From contig OY718806.1 of NCBI GenBank assembly GCA_963070105.1, positions 10,442,190-10,506,189 on the forward strand: 64,000 bases of DNA, written 5' to 3'. The notes under the pieces were generated by a model. It made no database searches. It saw nothing but the letters and a program-made list of their open reading frames with translations, and was not told the origin of the DNA. The translations under genes and the position numbers were made by a program. The stretch's first letter is position 1; every line of letters begins with the position of its first letter. Source of the DNA: Litomosoides sigmodontis. Its lineage: Eukaryota > Nematoda > Chromadorea > Rhabditida > Onchocercidae. Of this stretch, positions 22,730 to 37,500 are shown piece by piece.

Positions 22730-25700
22730 AAGCAAACAGCTGTACAACTGTACGTAATGGTCCTCAACTGGAAAGTTAAATACAAACTTATTTTCGCTTG
22801 GTTGAATTTTTTCTTTGTTCTTTTTGGATTGATCATTTAATACTTATATTTATCTTATGTCTGGTGGCACTTTCAAATTGTATTTTTTTAAAAAAAAAAA
22901 GAACTTTTTATTTGTTTCTCATTCTTAGAAGTCAAGAAGTTCCTTTTTTCATTTTGTCATCTTTAAAAACCTGTCATATCTAGTCATATTAAAAATTTTG
23001 TTACAGTTGCAACAAATTTAATGTTTGTATGGAAGTTTTTTAGTTTGCTTCCATAGTTGCACTTCCTAATCGTTACTTTTTTAAATTCAAGCATTTCTTC
23101 CTAGCTCACAGTTTCCATCCTTTTGGTGCCGCTTGTCTGTTTTTCTGTCTTTAAAGATTTGATTGTATTATACAATGTCTTCTGCTTATTTTTGTATTTG
23201 TAATTCAGAGGCAGGTTTTTCATACGACGTCGTCTTATATAATTTGTTTGTTATCATTGCGGGGGAAGAGGAAAGATTGGACAGTGGGGAATATGGCAGT
23301 GCTCGTTTTGCCGTTAGTTTGGAAAGTTTTAGGTAAACTGTGTTGCGTTGTGATCCTGCCTTCGGAGAATTTTATTAATGTATCGAGCTGGTGTTGTTCT
23401 ATCGATCGATGACCGGTGTCAGTATCATAATTTATGCCAATAATTTATGGGAGGAGTTTGAGGGAATTTCATTATCTGCTTTTATTCTTTAATTCGTCTT
23501 CATTATCCTGTTGGTGGCTATCGCTTTCTACTTCACATCTTTGTTGTTAAGTTAGGCTGATACCAACTCACTTCCAAAATGCAATCGGTCTTGTCGTTGA
23601 TAGTATGTAGATGCTAACTTTAGAATTCTAGGATTATTGCATCGTGAAATTGATGAACTGAACCTATCGTATATTCTGGTAAGAAGATTTTCTCACGATT
23701 AAAAGAACTAACATCAGTTTTTATGCATCATGAAGGAAAAAATGTCACAGAGTAATTAATAGTGGAATATTTGTAGGTCAAATAAATGCTATTTCTTTAA
23801 ATTTGGAATGTTTGAAAGCATTGCTAAGTGCACACTGAATGCATTTTCTAGCAAGAGTATAATATTCCTATTAAGTTACAGCGTTTATAGGTGATATTTA
23901 GATTTATCCTGACTGCTTGCTCGGGATATTTTCAGGGTACAGATCAAGTTCGGAAAACAGCACGTTGTAATAGTTTCTACCTTTATTTTATGCAAAAAAT
24001 AAATGAAGTCTGATTAAGTGTTATATTTCTTGGTGCAATCGAGCAAATCCTGATATTTCAGTGATGCATTTCGTGACATCGTTATTTCAGTTTTTGTAAA
24101 CGTACCGTAATCTTTGCTGTTGCTGACACTTGTCTTGAAATGTAGTAAATCGTTTATAAATCATAGCACATCTGAAAAGAGAGGTATATGATAAGATGCC
24201 TCAATTTATAACTTTCAGTCCCTGTAAAATTATCAAATTGAGGAATACAAGATAAGGGATTGGAAATAGTTCAGCTGCGTAGGTGCTGTTGGTAATGCTT
24301 ATTTTGAAAGAGTGGAGAGTTTACTGTCCCATGGACATAGATTGGTATGCAACGCATGATATAGAATTGTAGGGGAGAGGAATACTGTGATTGCAGGTTT
24401 TGCGTGCATTAGTTGTAGCAGTGAGATCTAAGAAGTTGGTGAATATTTATTTCTGTGGTGGAGCGTTCGTTCATTCCACAGATGTTTTTGCAAATTACTT
24501 TTTTTCATGATTCGTAAGGAATTACTTTTTGTCGTGAAACACTCGATCTGCGGGCGGCTGTACGCAGCCAAATTGCTTCATAGCTAAAAAATAACAGACA
24601 GTGTGGATAGACAAGAGAAACGGGCACGGGATAATTGCGCATGTGCTAAAATTAAACACTTCATTCAAGAGAAAGAAACGGAATGAAAACGGCAAGGGAA
24701 CCAGGGTTTTCGGCCATGTACTGTAGGAATTCCACTTGCTTTCCCTCGCATAGCACATCACCGTAAGTTCTTGGAGTGAATTTCCTGTCCGTCTTTCTCA
24801 AACTTTGAAATTTCATTTTGACATCGATATTCAAGAAGTTCGGAGTTCAGTTGAACAACTACCTGCGGTGAACCGCGTATTCGCTTGCTTTACTATGCTT
24901 TAAATCCATTTGATTCATCTTGGCATTAGTCTTACTGTCGCTTCTTGAAATTCTGATCCTGCACGCAGTTATTAGTTTCTGTTTACCGACTGCTTAACAT
25001 TTACTTTTAGCTTAGCATGTCGTGAACAGGGAAACAGAAAAAGGTGAAATAAAATGAGATGGCATCTTTTCCCCAAGAAAAAAAATAGCAAAAAGACAGA
25101 GTGGAGGAGACCAGGCAGAAAACAAGCATTGCACAAATTTTTTTTCTCATTTTGGTTGAAGTTTGTTACTATGAGAGTTTTTCTTCCTCGTGTTAAGGCA
25201 CGACAAGAGTTCCATAAGATGCAAACTATGTAAGATAGAATCGAAGAGGAACCGCAAATGCTGTTCTTCGGAATACTGCTCTGTTCTTATTATTTAAAGG
25301 TGATTAATTATTTTAATTATTGGCCGCTAATGTGAGAGTGCAGGAATGAAGATGTCTTTCGAAGGACAATGTAAGGATCCAAGTCCATTAATTCACGTCC
25401 GAATTTTGTCTAAACTATTATAAGTCATAGAGATGAGGAAGAAGGGGACCATGTCTCTGTTGGTAGTACCAATGACCATTTCATCAACTGCGCCACTCGG
25501 ACTACTGGATGCATTCAATCGGCTACTGGTGAAACACCTGTCTTGGCGTCCCCATTTTCTTTGGCATAGGATTTTACTCGAATTTTGTCACCACTGAAAT
25601 GTGTGCAAAGTTCGGCCGTTCATACCATTGTGTAAAGAAGTGGGAGGGAGAGAAGAGCCTGCGTGTCTTACATGACGTAAAGACTAGTATCTAATTATAT

Positions 25701-25735
25701 AGTATTTCTGCATAGGCTAATGTGATATAGCTGAT
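22730..25735. other. 3.0-kb spacer between calcineurin and the RASSF gene
   Basis: AT-rich with no convincing exon. It should contain the calcineurin 3' UTR and the RASSF promoter. I did not find a canonical AATAAA within the first few hundred bases after the calcineurin stop. A TTTCTGCATAG acceptor at about 25715, some 20 bases before the RASSF ATG, is a candidate spliced-leader or 5'-UTR acceptor. Confidence 0.5.
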
Positions 25736-28589
25736 ATGAGTAAAACTTTGGATTATGGTGGGAATAGTAACAGCGGCAATGATGGAAAACACGTACGATC
25801 ACGTCAGGCTGCTACTCAACACCCAAGGTCAGTTTCAATACTCTTTGTTTTAATTGCCGCAAGAATTTTCATAGAAATGAATTTATTCATTGTAATAAAC
25901 TGTTTACTTTAGTTTGAATTCCACTTCATTGTTTCTTAAGTACTTTTAAATGAAGTTGGTCAGTTAAAAGCGCCAATATTGTGTTGTAAAAGCATGTATA
26001 TCGTATTTTGAGATGGTTTTCCGGACTTCGTGCAAGGATCTCACAGCTTAATATGCCCGAGTGGCTGAATCAGCTTGGGGTTAGGAATTTCAATTATGTA
26101 GCACCGACAGAGGAAGTGGTAAGTGCCTTCACAGTAACATGGAATAATAACTAGAGGCGAGAGAAAAAAGTGAACTGTGTAGGAGCTGAGTTCGTGATTA
26201 CTGGCGGGAATCTGAGACTGCATTTTTTAGAACTGAAAGTGAATACCATGGAAGAAGGCAGTCAGGTCACTTTATCTGTCACGATTTGACGTTGAGGTAC
26301 AAATATGAAGTGCATTCTTTGATACCGATGTGCAGAGTTAAGTTTCTACAGTAGCCAGTATGTATTAAGACCACGTTTGTATTTTACAGTTACACAGTGA
26401 CAAACGCGAAGAAAAAGTAGAGTGCAGAGACGATCAACCAGAGGGAAAATTGGATGATGAGAAGAAGCTCGAGGCATACATCGGTCCAGCAGTGGATGTA
26501 AATGGAGTTTGGTTTTTTCTAATTGAAACTGTTTTATATTCAGTTTGCCCTTCCAATTTTTCATTTTCATTTTCTTTGTTATTACATAATACATTAATTC
26601 CAAGTTTCTGAACAATATTGAATTAGTCACATATCCATTTTAAGTCAATTTAACTTACAGAGGGATACCATAGGCTTGTGTTTGTGGGAGGAAGCTGATT
26701 ATGGTGATACTCTCGCCTTGCAGCACTTCGGTCCACTGAAGAATCTTATTACGGGTTGTAGTCACCCAGGAAAAGGACACGACTTTGTGTAAGATTAATG
26801 GATTGATGTTGCTAAATTTCCTTATCAGCTTAAAACTTGTAGATGTTCTTCGATTGCTTCAGGTCACTGTCTGTTACCCATCCTACCTGGTGCGATAAAT
26901 GCGGAGATTTCATGTGGGGATTTTTAACACGAGCTGTAAAATGCGATAGTAAGTCCCATAAAAAAATCTTATGACTGAATGTTGAAAGTATGCAGAAGCA
27001 TTACGCGTGCTTTTTTTTTAGGAAAATCCAGTATTTTAGAAAATATTAAACCAATTATGTTAAACTTTTTTTTTTTTGCAGACTGTAATTATACTTGTCA
27101 CGCAAAATGTAGATCGCTTGTAACACTTGATTGCAAGACAGCAGATAGTACTTTGAGTTCATGCCATGATTTAGTTGTAACTTCCTCTTCAAATCTCAAA
27201 GTGTCCACTGAAAATGACGAAATTATCGAGGTTTCCATCTTTTTTTATTGCGTTTTTAAAGTTTTGAGTTATTGTTTGGGAATTCGAAGACATAAATAGA
27301 GCAAAAAGCTTCCTAATTCTTTTGATCTTTTTCTTTCTATTCCTTTTTGTTCGAAATATTATAAAAAAATTGCATAGGAACAAAAGGATGAAACAAGCGG
27401 TTTTGTACAAATCCACATGAATTTTATGCGACCTATTAATGTGGTTGCAGGCGATTCACTTTCATTTCTAGATGTGACTAACGAATCGGGTGAGTTTTTT
27501 ATTATCACGTTATTTTATACCGTTTTGCATTAAGTTTCGGAATTGGTTCTACGAGAATTTTAAAAATTTATGGGAATCCTCGAACGAATATCTCTATCAA
27601 TTCTTTTCAGGATCTGTAACTACTAGTTCCTTAAGGACAATCACAACATTTTTTCTTCCGAGAAATACCGTTAGGAATGTAAATATCAGCAGCAAGATGA
27701 CTACGAGGTATACGTGGACTTTTTATATATATTCACATCTATATTTTTTTTCTATGTTTTCTGTAGCTTTTTTATTTCCTTTACTTATTTAAACATGTTT
27801 TACACTTATTTCTTCAGAGAAATGATTGTAACGCTGCTGCGAAAATTCCGAGTTGCAGATAACCCGCGGAAATTTGCGCTATATGAACGTATTTGTCAGC
27901 CTTCAGAAAATCCAGCTGTACAAAATTGTGGGTCTTTGCAAAACATCCGTTTATAAAATTTCACATTCTTTAATATATGTTAGGTTGTAGCTTGTGATAT
28001 TTCTGAAAGTCAAATCTGATTTAAGATAGTTTAACGCGTATTCCGGACGAGTCTTATCCACTCAAAATTGTGCGCTTATGGGAAGAGAAGGGAGAGAAAC
28101 GGCAACTAGTTTTGCAGGAGAACGATACAGGAGATATTTTGGTTCGTCCCTCTCTGTAATGCTCTGTTTTAAGTTACTTGTTTTTGTATTAGAACTTTTT
28201 GCCCATTTCTCAAAAAAACACCTATGTTGAAACTACTGCGATTTCAGTGGGATATGTTTGAGCTACCAGAACTTGAAAATTTTTTAAAAATTCTGGAAGA
28301 TGAAGAAAAACAATATTCTTTCCGAATTCGACAGAAATACGACGCTTACAGGTGATTTTTTTTATAAATTTTTTTCGCTCGTTTTAAATGTTTCACTTTT
28401 TGCATACATTTTTTTTAGAAGTATTTATACTTTGCTGACAGAAGTTTTATTTGGGTACCTTCGTTCTGTTAATAAACTTAAGCTTTCAGGTGGTATTTGG
28501 ATGAAAATTTACGCAATCGAGGTTTTGCAGTGGATAATGATGAATTTAGCTCGGTAAAGACAAATTCTTGTATATCCACTGACGTCTAG
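25736..28589 (+). CDS. RASSF1/5-like protein: C1, Ras-association and SARAH domains
   Basis: Scaffold expected to bind Ras-type GTPases and dimerise with Hippo/MST kinases through SARAH. Exons: 25736-25827, 26037-26118, 26390-26497, 26661-26788, 26863-26948, 27082-27230, 27378-27489, 27611-27707, 27818-27927, 28026-28141, 28248-28351, 28490-28589; all phases close (427 residues). The C1 zinc finger spans about 134-183 with its His/Cys ligands in place (TWCDKCGDFMWGF, CDNCNYTCHAKC). The RA domain (about 226-350) includes SGFVQIHMNFMRPINV and LLRKFRVADNPRKFALYER. It leads into LVLQENDTGDILWDMF and a SARAH helix (ELENFLKILEDEEKQYSFR). Human RASSF1A/RASSF5 have the same domain order; C. elegans has one such gene. 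The exon 2 acceptor (CGTGCAAG) is weak but is the only one that avoids a stop. The last exon is read through to the TAG at 28587. Confidence 0.93.
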
Positions 28590-31500
28590 CTTCTTCTATC
28601 CTTTCTACAATCGTTAGAATTTGTTTTGTTAAAACATGTAGTGGAAAACTTTGCCGGTTCTTTATAGAATAACAAATTAGTAAATTCAAATCTTTTTGAA
28701 ATATTGTCCTTGATTGTATCTATTATTCTTACTCAAATGTTCATTTCTTTTCATGATCAAGTTTGGTCGAATTAATTATAATTCTATATAAAAGGAACAT
28801 ATGACAGTTGAGTAACTCTCCGTTAGTCAGTTTTTCATCTGCATTTGGTTCTGGAAACGATTGAAAAGGAAAAGATCCAACAGTTCAAAATCTGATCTGA
28901 ATCGTAAGAGTGACAGAGTAGCGGCACTCACTTTTTAAAGTCTCTTTGAACCTGTTGATGACTGCACTTTTTTGTGATATTATTTCATTTGTGCGTTTTG
29001 TATTGGAACTGTTTGTAGCTGTAGGCTATCCAGTTTTACTGTTATGGTAGTATGTGACGTATAAGTAAATATTTCTAGCTCTTTCTGCTGCACGGCAATG
29101 GTTGAATTAAGTAGGGTATTTCGTTGTAGCTGGTTGGTGATTTAGAAGGGCAGAAAGTTCAGGAACAAAAAGTTTGGTAGCAGGCTTCTGAGTTTTTTGA
29201 AGGATATTGTCGTGTGACTTCTTTTCTTTTTACATCAGTAGATGTTCACCATGGCACCACTCATGGGAATATGCAGTCTGCGTTCGTGCAAAATTTGAGA
29301 AGTTTATAATGGCAGCGATATCAAAGTGGTGGGCTTCAAGCGTTTCAAAATTTGTTTTTCTGCGGGAGACGCCTAAAGTTCTTTTGACCGGTGAAGTTAC
29401 ATGCAATTATTGAATTTTAGCTTTCTTTCAAGCATGAAACGTAGATACATTACAGTTCTGATTTGCTTAACGGAACCAAAGAATCTCCACCTCAAAAGGT
29501 ATCAAAACAGTAGATTTTCTCGAAACGGCTCAGTCCCGGGCAGCGTGTACAAAGGGCAGGGATGTAATCAACGTGAGCTGATGACTCACATTTACTGGGA
29601 ATTCCTCGTTCAAAGGAAATAATTGCAATTTCCGACCCCGGTCACGGAGGATTTTCAAGGAGTTACCAGTACCTTCCGGTAATGGTTACAGCACGCTGAT
29701 TCCTCCATTGTATCGCGCTTGCAGGCCTGGACCATCTAAGGGCATCACAGACCTGTTATTGCTCACTGTAGACTGAATTTTTCAAATGCCTTTTAGCCTA
29801 ACGTCCTGTAGTTACTAGTGCAACTGTGTGCTCAGGAAAATGCAGTATTATTAATATGAAGGTTGTAAAATCATTGAACTTGGAAGTTGTAAATTTTGAA
29901 AACTTCCTTTTATTGTCGCCACAGATTTGTTCGTATGGCGTCGGAGAGAATAAATTTCAAAGAAAAAATCAAAATTTTTTTGAATACTTGACGGAAATTT
30001 CTTGAATATATTAATAAATAGGCGGAATGGCAGATGAATATTGGTTCAACAAATTAAGAGGCATATTTTGCACAAGCTGATAAATGTTTTTGAGACGATT
30101 TGGAGAATCGGATACGACGATGCCTGCCGGTATCATCAATAGTAATAGCACCGAATGACAAGCTGAGCTAGCATGAGTTTCTTATGAAGAAATTCCTGAA
30201 TACATGGATAAATTGGTATAGAGCGAAGAAGGCCAAGGTAAATAGTACAGTGGTGAAAATACTTTGAAATGGAAGCTATTTCATTGCAATTCTTAAAATT
30301 GGCTCTTATAAAAACCAAAAACTTAATTAAGCAAAGACACATCTCTTTTCCTAGTTAGTGTGCATGTTTAATTTACAGTGAAAGCTAAGCTCGCAAATAC
30401 TAGCATTTTTCACGATTTCCATTTCAAAAATCTGTGAAGTGAATCAATCATATTATTCATCAAGGAGGTTTTTATATTGCAGTTATTTGTCCATTTTCTA
30501 CCTGCATTGTAAGGAAACATCGCCTTGCTTTCACGTTTCTTAAAATCTTAAAAACCAAATCTGCAAAAGTGAATCCAAAAATCTCTTACGATTATCGTCA
30601 CCAATTTTTTTTGATAACATCTATGATGTTAATCTTCGCTAGTCGTAGAAAAATCATTTGCAAGTTTTTCTCACATCGTTGATTCGATTTTAGAATTATT
30701 TGTGATTTTTATTCCATAAAAAACTTTTGTTATGTGATTTGGTTTTTAGACAAACAAATATGAATTTGAAAAGTTTGAAAATATTTGATTCCCAAGAGCC
30801 ATTAAAAAACTGGATCATTCTCTGCTTTTTGAAAAAAGAAGTGAAAACTTATTGATTATCTCAAGGATGGAGGAAAAATTTCTAATGCAAAAAATATAGT
30901 TGATTAAAAAACGCATAGGTAAAGGCAAGAAAGCATGAAAGTCCTGAAATCCACTTGCGAGGATTGAATTGGATGATAAAAAGCAGTGATTTTCATGAGA
31001 TGAGCAATTCTAAGCATTTGAAGAATTCTCCCAGGCTTGGAGTAGTAAATGTGATAATTTATGAATCCACTGCAATAACGCATTTCCGCCTTTCCTTTTG
31101 CACAACAATTATTTGGCTATCAATTCGATGGCCTCGTTCTCAATATGCGAATTCTCGCTCGCTTTTTTTTGTTCGAATTTATCATTGGACTACTTTGCTG
31201 CCTTTCAATTTTCTTCTCTTACAATATCATTACATGGTAGCAGAAAACCTTTCTTTAGCAATGAAATAAACTAAAAATTTTGATTTGATAAGAAAGGAGC
31301 TTATTTTACTGCTTCCTCCTCGGTTCTGACGATGCTTCTATTCAGAATCCTCCACGCATCAGTCATACATATGTGAACTGCGGAATGACCTTATCAGGAA
31401 AAAACTGAGTGACCAGAGTTGGTAAATGACAAATAGTCATCGATTTTAAACAATGCTTTGTTTATTTGAAATTTTGGGCAATTTTTTTCGAGGCATACAG

Positions 31501-34500
31501 TTGTACATGCTCACAACAATGTTATCCTTTGAATTGGTAAATTTTTAAGCTGAAATTTGGTCGTCGCTGTTTGCATTTGTTTTTGTTGAGGATGCTTCGA
31601 GGAGGTGAAAAGATTTGAAGGAAATAGATGCGAGAATTTCAAATACTTGCATATTCTAAGTTTTGAAATGAGTTTATGGATATGACTTAGTGGGGTTGCG
31701 GGTATGGGCGATGAAACTGTTTCGGAGAGAAAACATCAGCGGAGATTGGTCCCTGGAGAAAACTTTTTCTGGCACCCCATCCCATCCGTCTTTCCTGGCA
31801 AATAATGGAATCGAAGATAATCTACCAAATATGCACAAACATCAAGCATATAGCTCTTTAGCATTTTTATCGTAATTTCGTTAACAAGTGGATGTATCCT
31901 TCTGCATCATTCGGATCTCGAGAATCTTCACGTGCGTTGTTAGGAAGTGTTTCGTTTTGTTGTTAGGCACATTACAGCTAACCCATCCTCATTTACTTTG
32001 CACATTTGCAGAGGAACATTTATGCTTTCCTCGTGCAGACCCTTTTGCTTTTGACGAATTTGTTTCTTATATAGGGCGTTTGCAGAATAGAACTTGTGAT
32101 GTAGGCCAACAGTTTGCTTTTTAGCTTCAAATTCTTGTAAATCTCCAGCTCAAACCACCACCAACGAAATTCTCAAGTGAATTGATATAACAGGAAATTA
32201 GTGAATGCATTCGTAAAGTAATTCGTTAGTTGAAGCTTATTAAGGATAAGTTAAAATCTTCGCTACCCATTTCAGCGACTGAAAAAATGGATGGTGTGTT
32301 TGGAGAGAGAATGAATAAGGATTTCAATAACTCATTTCTTAAAATACACTTTCATTTTAAAAATTTTTACAAAATTTAGTGTAATTCTAAATTTTATGAA
32401 GACTGTGTTTTTTTAATCAAAATTCATGAAAATTTTATGCAAAGTGTGAGCGTAAAATATGAATCGTAATATTCAAAAATTGATATACAGTTTAATTATC
32501 TCTTGTAAACGTGGAATTGGTGACCTTACGCCTCTCGAAGTTACGCTTGGATAATGTAGAAAGTATTTTTACATTTGGATAATTCAGCATGGGATACTTC
32601 TAAATTCATACTTTGAAATATTGGACAAGCAATAAGGAATACTTAGGAACATTCATGGTATTATAAATTGCTTCACATCATTTAAAACAAGTCGTATTTG
32701 GAAGCTTAATATATCTTTGAGAACCAAAATCTTCGAATTCTATCAATTTTCGAGAGGCTACTCCTCGTTAGTGCTAATGATTTTGAAATTCTTTTCTTAA
32801 AGAGCTACAGATCTTATAGTCAGATTGATAGAGCGAGAAGGAAGATGCATTACCGCTAATGAATTTTTCATAGATATGAGAAATTTTGTGGGATAGTCGA
32901 TATTTTTAGAATCAAGACCATATGTGAGAAAAACGTTTGAAAAAATGAAGACTTGTACAAGGGCTATTTCGCAGCACTCGGGCAGTTGGGAAGCAGTAAA
33001 TGAGTAATTCAATTGTCCAAGCTTGCTCATGGCAAGCTTAACGTAAATAATCACAATAAGGTTGTTAGGAAGAGCGGAGGGGAGAAAAGCACATCTCTGA
33101 GAAAATGCCTTCGTTAGTTTTGGATCTACTACCCCCTCAATCCATTCTCTTTTAACAATGCCACTAAATTGCGGATTTATCATCCCACAAATTTCTGTCC
33201 GTGTAATTGCATCCGTTTCTATGTGTATGTTAGGCGGACAATCCAACAACTGTTGATGCTTAACAATCTAATAAACCACATAGGTTTTTTCGTCTTGGAG
33301 TATTTGCAATCACTATTTCATTCATTTTCGGAATGATGCAATATTCCGGAATTTATAGCAAATGAAATCATTGCTTTCGTTTTGCTTGATGACAATCTTC
33401 CAGCAACGACTTCATAAAGAGAATACTTTTAAAAAAAGATCAAAATCCTAAATCGTACAATTTGGAGACGTAAATTCGACAATTATCAGCTGTAAAATGT
33501 GAGCACGAACTTGAGTTTTCGGAAAATTCGAGCCGGAAATTCCAATAATGGTTTGGATGGAAAAGAAATTAGGGAGTGAGAGAGGGAAAGAGAAAAGGAG
33601 TGAGAAAACGATAAGCTTAATAACTCATCAGTCGTTTCATAGAGAAACTATTTGCGCTTTCATTCAAATTCACACACAGTAAGCAGCAATCTCGAAGCTT
33701 CAATAAATAGTTTCAGCAAGTCCAAGCATCAGCCAATAGTTTCAGGCCAAAATTGCATTTGCTCCACCTTCCCTCCTGTCTCTCAAATATGTTGCATTGC
33801 TTTTTTGTAACCACCTGAGCTTCTTCCTCCCAATCTTTTCACACATTCTCAAATAGTTCGATTTCTTTAATTAATTAATCGTTACCTTTTTCTTTTTGTC
33901 GATAAAAAAGTGGAAAGTTGAGGAGGGGAGGGGAAAGTTTCAGGACATAAGTAAAAAAATCTTGGGAATAGCCGGAATAACTCAAAGGCGCGCTATACTT
34001 TCTCGATGCAAGTTATTGCAACCTCCGATTCCTTTTCGCTCTTCATCTCTTCCTCTCATCTTTTTTACTTCCTTGACGATATTTTTATCACTCAAAAGCA
34101 ACCCCACATCACGTACGTATGTAGTACGTTACGTTAACATATCTTTCCATGCAACTAGCATGTGCCGTTTCGCTTCGCTTCACTCACGTTAATATAAAAT
34201 AAATTCACCGATGAATTCAAGCAGCAAAAATTTCCAGTATTATTTTCTTCCTAACTGAAATTTAACTATTCAAATTTTATTAAGCTTAGTTAATCAATAT
34301 GGAAATATGCAGCATCACTGCTTTACAACTCGAAATGCTTACGAAAAAACTAAACGTATGAGATGGGTTGATTCGTAAAAGTTAGGATTTGATTTTTGTC
34401 TCAAGTCTGTTTTGATTTTCCCATACTCAATAAAAGGCACAAAATTGCATTAGCGTATGCGTATCTCGGATTGCAAGATTCGTTGCAAATGCTTCAGGAG

Positions 34501-37500
34501 AATTGGAAACTGAAAAAAGGAGAGGAGAGCTGTAGAGAGGGGGTAGGGGAGGCCAAAATTCAGATGATCTATACGAAAATGATGAATGAAAGGAGGAAAG
34601 AGGTAAAAATAGCTCGTGCATCCATGACACTTTCGTGAGAAATTTGAATTGGATATCGCGTGAAAAAAAATGCAATACGCGGTTTCTATCCTTTCTAAAC
34701 TTTCACCCGCATAGCTATGTTAGCTTAATTGAGCTCATTTTTAGAGCGCATTGCTCTTTCTTCGGATTTTTTTTAATGAGGTCATTATGAGGCAATTATA
34801 TGAATTTTCAACTTGCGATTCTCTCTTTAAATTATGGTCGATAATGTCAGATGAATAGGGGAGATCGCGATTTCTTGTCAAGACTCAGGTTTTATTTGAG
34901 CCAGCATAATTAGCCTATGTTGCCATTCTAGCATCATGTTTTGTTACTCTTTGTATAATTCTATGACTTCCAGATATCAGCTATTCTTCCAGTCCATTCA
35001 TTGTTGCAGATACCTTTGATGAGATTAATACCAAGCAGAAAATTGTTGTCCCTATTGTCATTGCAAAAGCTTTCGCACTAAGATAATTAACCCTTTAGCA
35101 TTTTCATTTCTGTCATCGCTAGCAATTCGAGCACTTGTATTACTTTTGCTGCAGCAGCAATAGGCAGTAGTAGTAGTAGTTCGTTGTTGTTATTGTTGTT
35201 TTATTGTGCTATTATTGTTTTTATTATTATTTTCATAACGTTTACACACATCTTTCTTTTCTTGCATTTGGAACTTTATTTTTATTCCTTTTTTTTTTAA
35301 ATGATTGAAGAGAGGTATTGCAGGAGAACATGCATTGATTCGATGTATTCTTCTAGAAAGAACTAAGTTTTCTCCATCTCTTTCAATTTCAATTGAAATA
35401 TAGGCCGTTTTTCGGAGTGCGTACTTTCGAATTAAAATGGCTTTCCTCTCCTCAAATATTTTTTTCCATTTTCTGCTCAAGTTTCAGTCAAGCAAATACA
35501 GTCAAATTGTGCCTGTAATTTAAAAACTTATTCGGAATGTTTTTTTCCCTTACTCCTTCTTCAAAAATTGGTTGAAGGGTGAATATAAATTTCTTTGTAA
35601 AATGGTGCGCCAAAGCTGCTTATTCTATCACATGTAACAGTTTTTTCTAAAAGTACTTATTGCACGATTTGCATATGCATGACGCATATCACTTTCACTA
35701 GTAGACGTATATTACTTGTTTTCATTTATGCAAGGAAAAGAAAAAACAGAAGCAGTGTGAAATATTTGTATTTAACTGTTTTGTTAAAATGATTAATTGT
35801 TGTAGATTTTGATAATATTTCAGTAGCCGAAAGCTAAAAAGTGAAATTTAATTCAGTTCGCAATTAAGAAAAGCAAATTTTACAGAAACAAATCCAAGAG
35901 ATGTCTTGATTCAATACGGGATTTTTTACAGCGACTATTTTGAATGATGAAGTGATACGTAGATTGAGAACAAGTAGTGTTTATCCTCAACTAACATTCC
36001 CAGCGTAATATAAAGGGTAGTTTTGCAGGGAGCATCATTAAAGGCAATTCGAAACCATAACAGATGCTTTCATTAAAATTAATAGCAACCATAAGCCACC
36101 ATTCAAATTTAATTTCTGATTTGATGTATTGTCTAGAAACGAAGTCGTTGCACATGATGTCAAAAAACATCGAAATGGAGTTAATGCTTGCATAATTGCA
36201 AGGAGTGTGAGTCCATTGATGAATTCGCTGCTACGTTGACAGTGTTTAGTACACTTTCCAAGAAATATTCCTTGAATGTTAAGACCCTGGGATTTCGTTG
36301 TGATGAAAGCAGTGCTGAGATGTAATCCAAAAAGCATTAAGCGGACGCCAATGACGTTCTCCATGAGATTATGCTCGAAAAGCTCCACAAAAGTTATATA
36401 TAATGATCATACCTTAATAAACTCCAGTATTTCCTGTTTCCCTTTTCTCATTTCGGTCTATCAATGACTAGAAGCAGGAAGAAAGAAGCCCGGAGGAGTT
36501 TCAGAACTAACCAAGTTGCTCTAGTCATATTCTTTCTAAGAGCTCAAGCATATTTCTTCTTTCTCCGCGAATTTTGAAGGAAAAACTCGAGGTGATGCAA
36601 TTGAGTGGTGGCCCGATCATCGTGTACTATCTACTAGTCAATTCCCAGTAGACTTCATTTCTTCGGACTTTATATTGCTGCAATTGGAGAATGAATCAAG
36701 CTACACAAGCAGACTAAGTCTAAGACTTCTGTTTTCAACTGACTATTAACAAACTTTATGCAGATGTGCTAGTATTTTTTGTAATTATGCTTGAATGCCT
36801 GAAATGTTTTTTAAATTTCTCGCTTGCACTGTAGAATTAAAAGGTAACCTGAACTACGAGGTAAGGGAAATGCTAAGTAGATGTGAACTTGTTAAAATTA
36901 GTGTTTGATTTCACTGTAGTAATATTTGGTTGGTCTTAATGTTTTCAGTTACATTTTTGTTGTACATACACAGTGCGACTTAAAATTTTATTTTCAGTTC
37001 TAGAATGAGAATTTAAAATTTTTAGTAATTTGTTCTGCCTGTTTTATTGCGCGTGTTTTGTGCTACGCGACTGTATTAATCTTGATACATTTTTGCTCTA
37101 AAAAACAACTGGTCCTATTACTCATTTTTTCAAGGCAAATCGAATTTGCTATTGCGCTATTTTGCTGCTGAGTAGCTTGCTGTCGATCCAAACAAACTGT
37201 CAAGGATATTAAGGTTTGGTATTATTTCCTTTATTAAAGGTAACTCCTGAAACATCATGACAAATTTAAAACATCGGTTCATTAGCGACCGGCAATTAAT
37301 AACTGGTCAGAAGTTTAATTTAACTTTTTTATCTTCTTAATCTAGAGCTTCACAAATTTCAAATCCTGCAATCGTTAACTTTAATTTATGATCGCTCGCT
37401 GTGAGATGCTCTGTGACAACACGTCATTTCTTTAAGAAAATTGAAATTTCTCTTTGATAGAAAGAAAAAAGGCAGAATTAGTTCAATTTGCACTACCAGT

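Noticed and set aside
26053..26100. tRNA-like D-arm sequence (GCCCGAGTGGCTGAA)
   Set aside because: It lies inside a RASSF exon in frame (MPEWLNQLG), and no anticodon arm, box B or acceptor stem follows at the right spacing.
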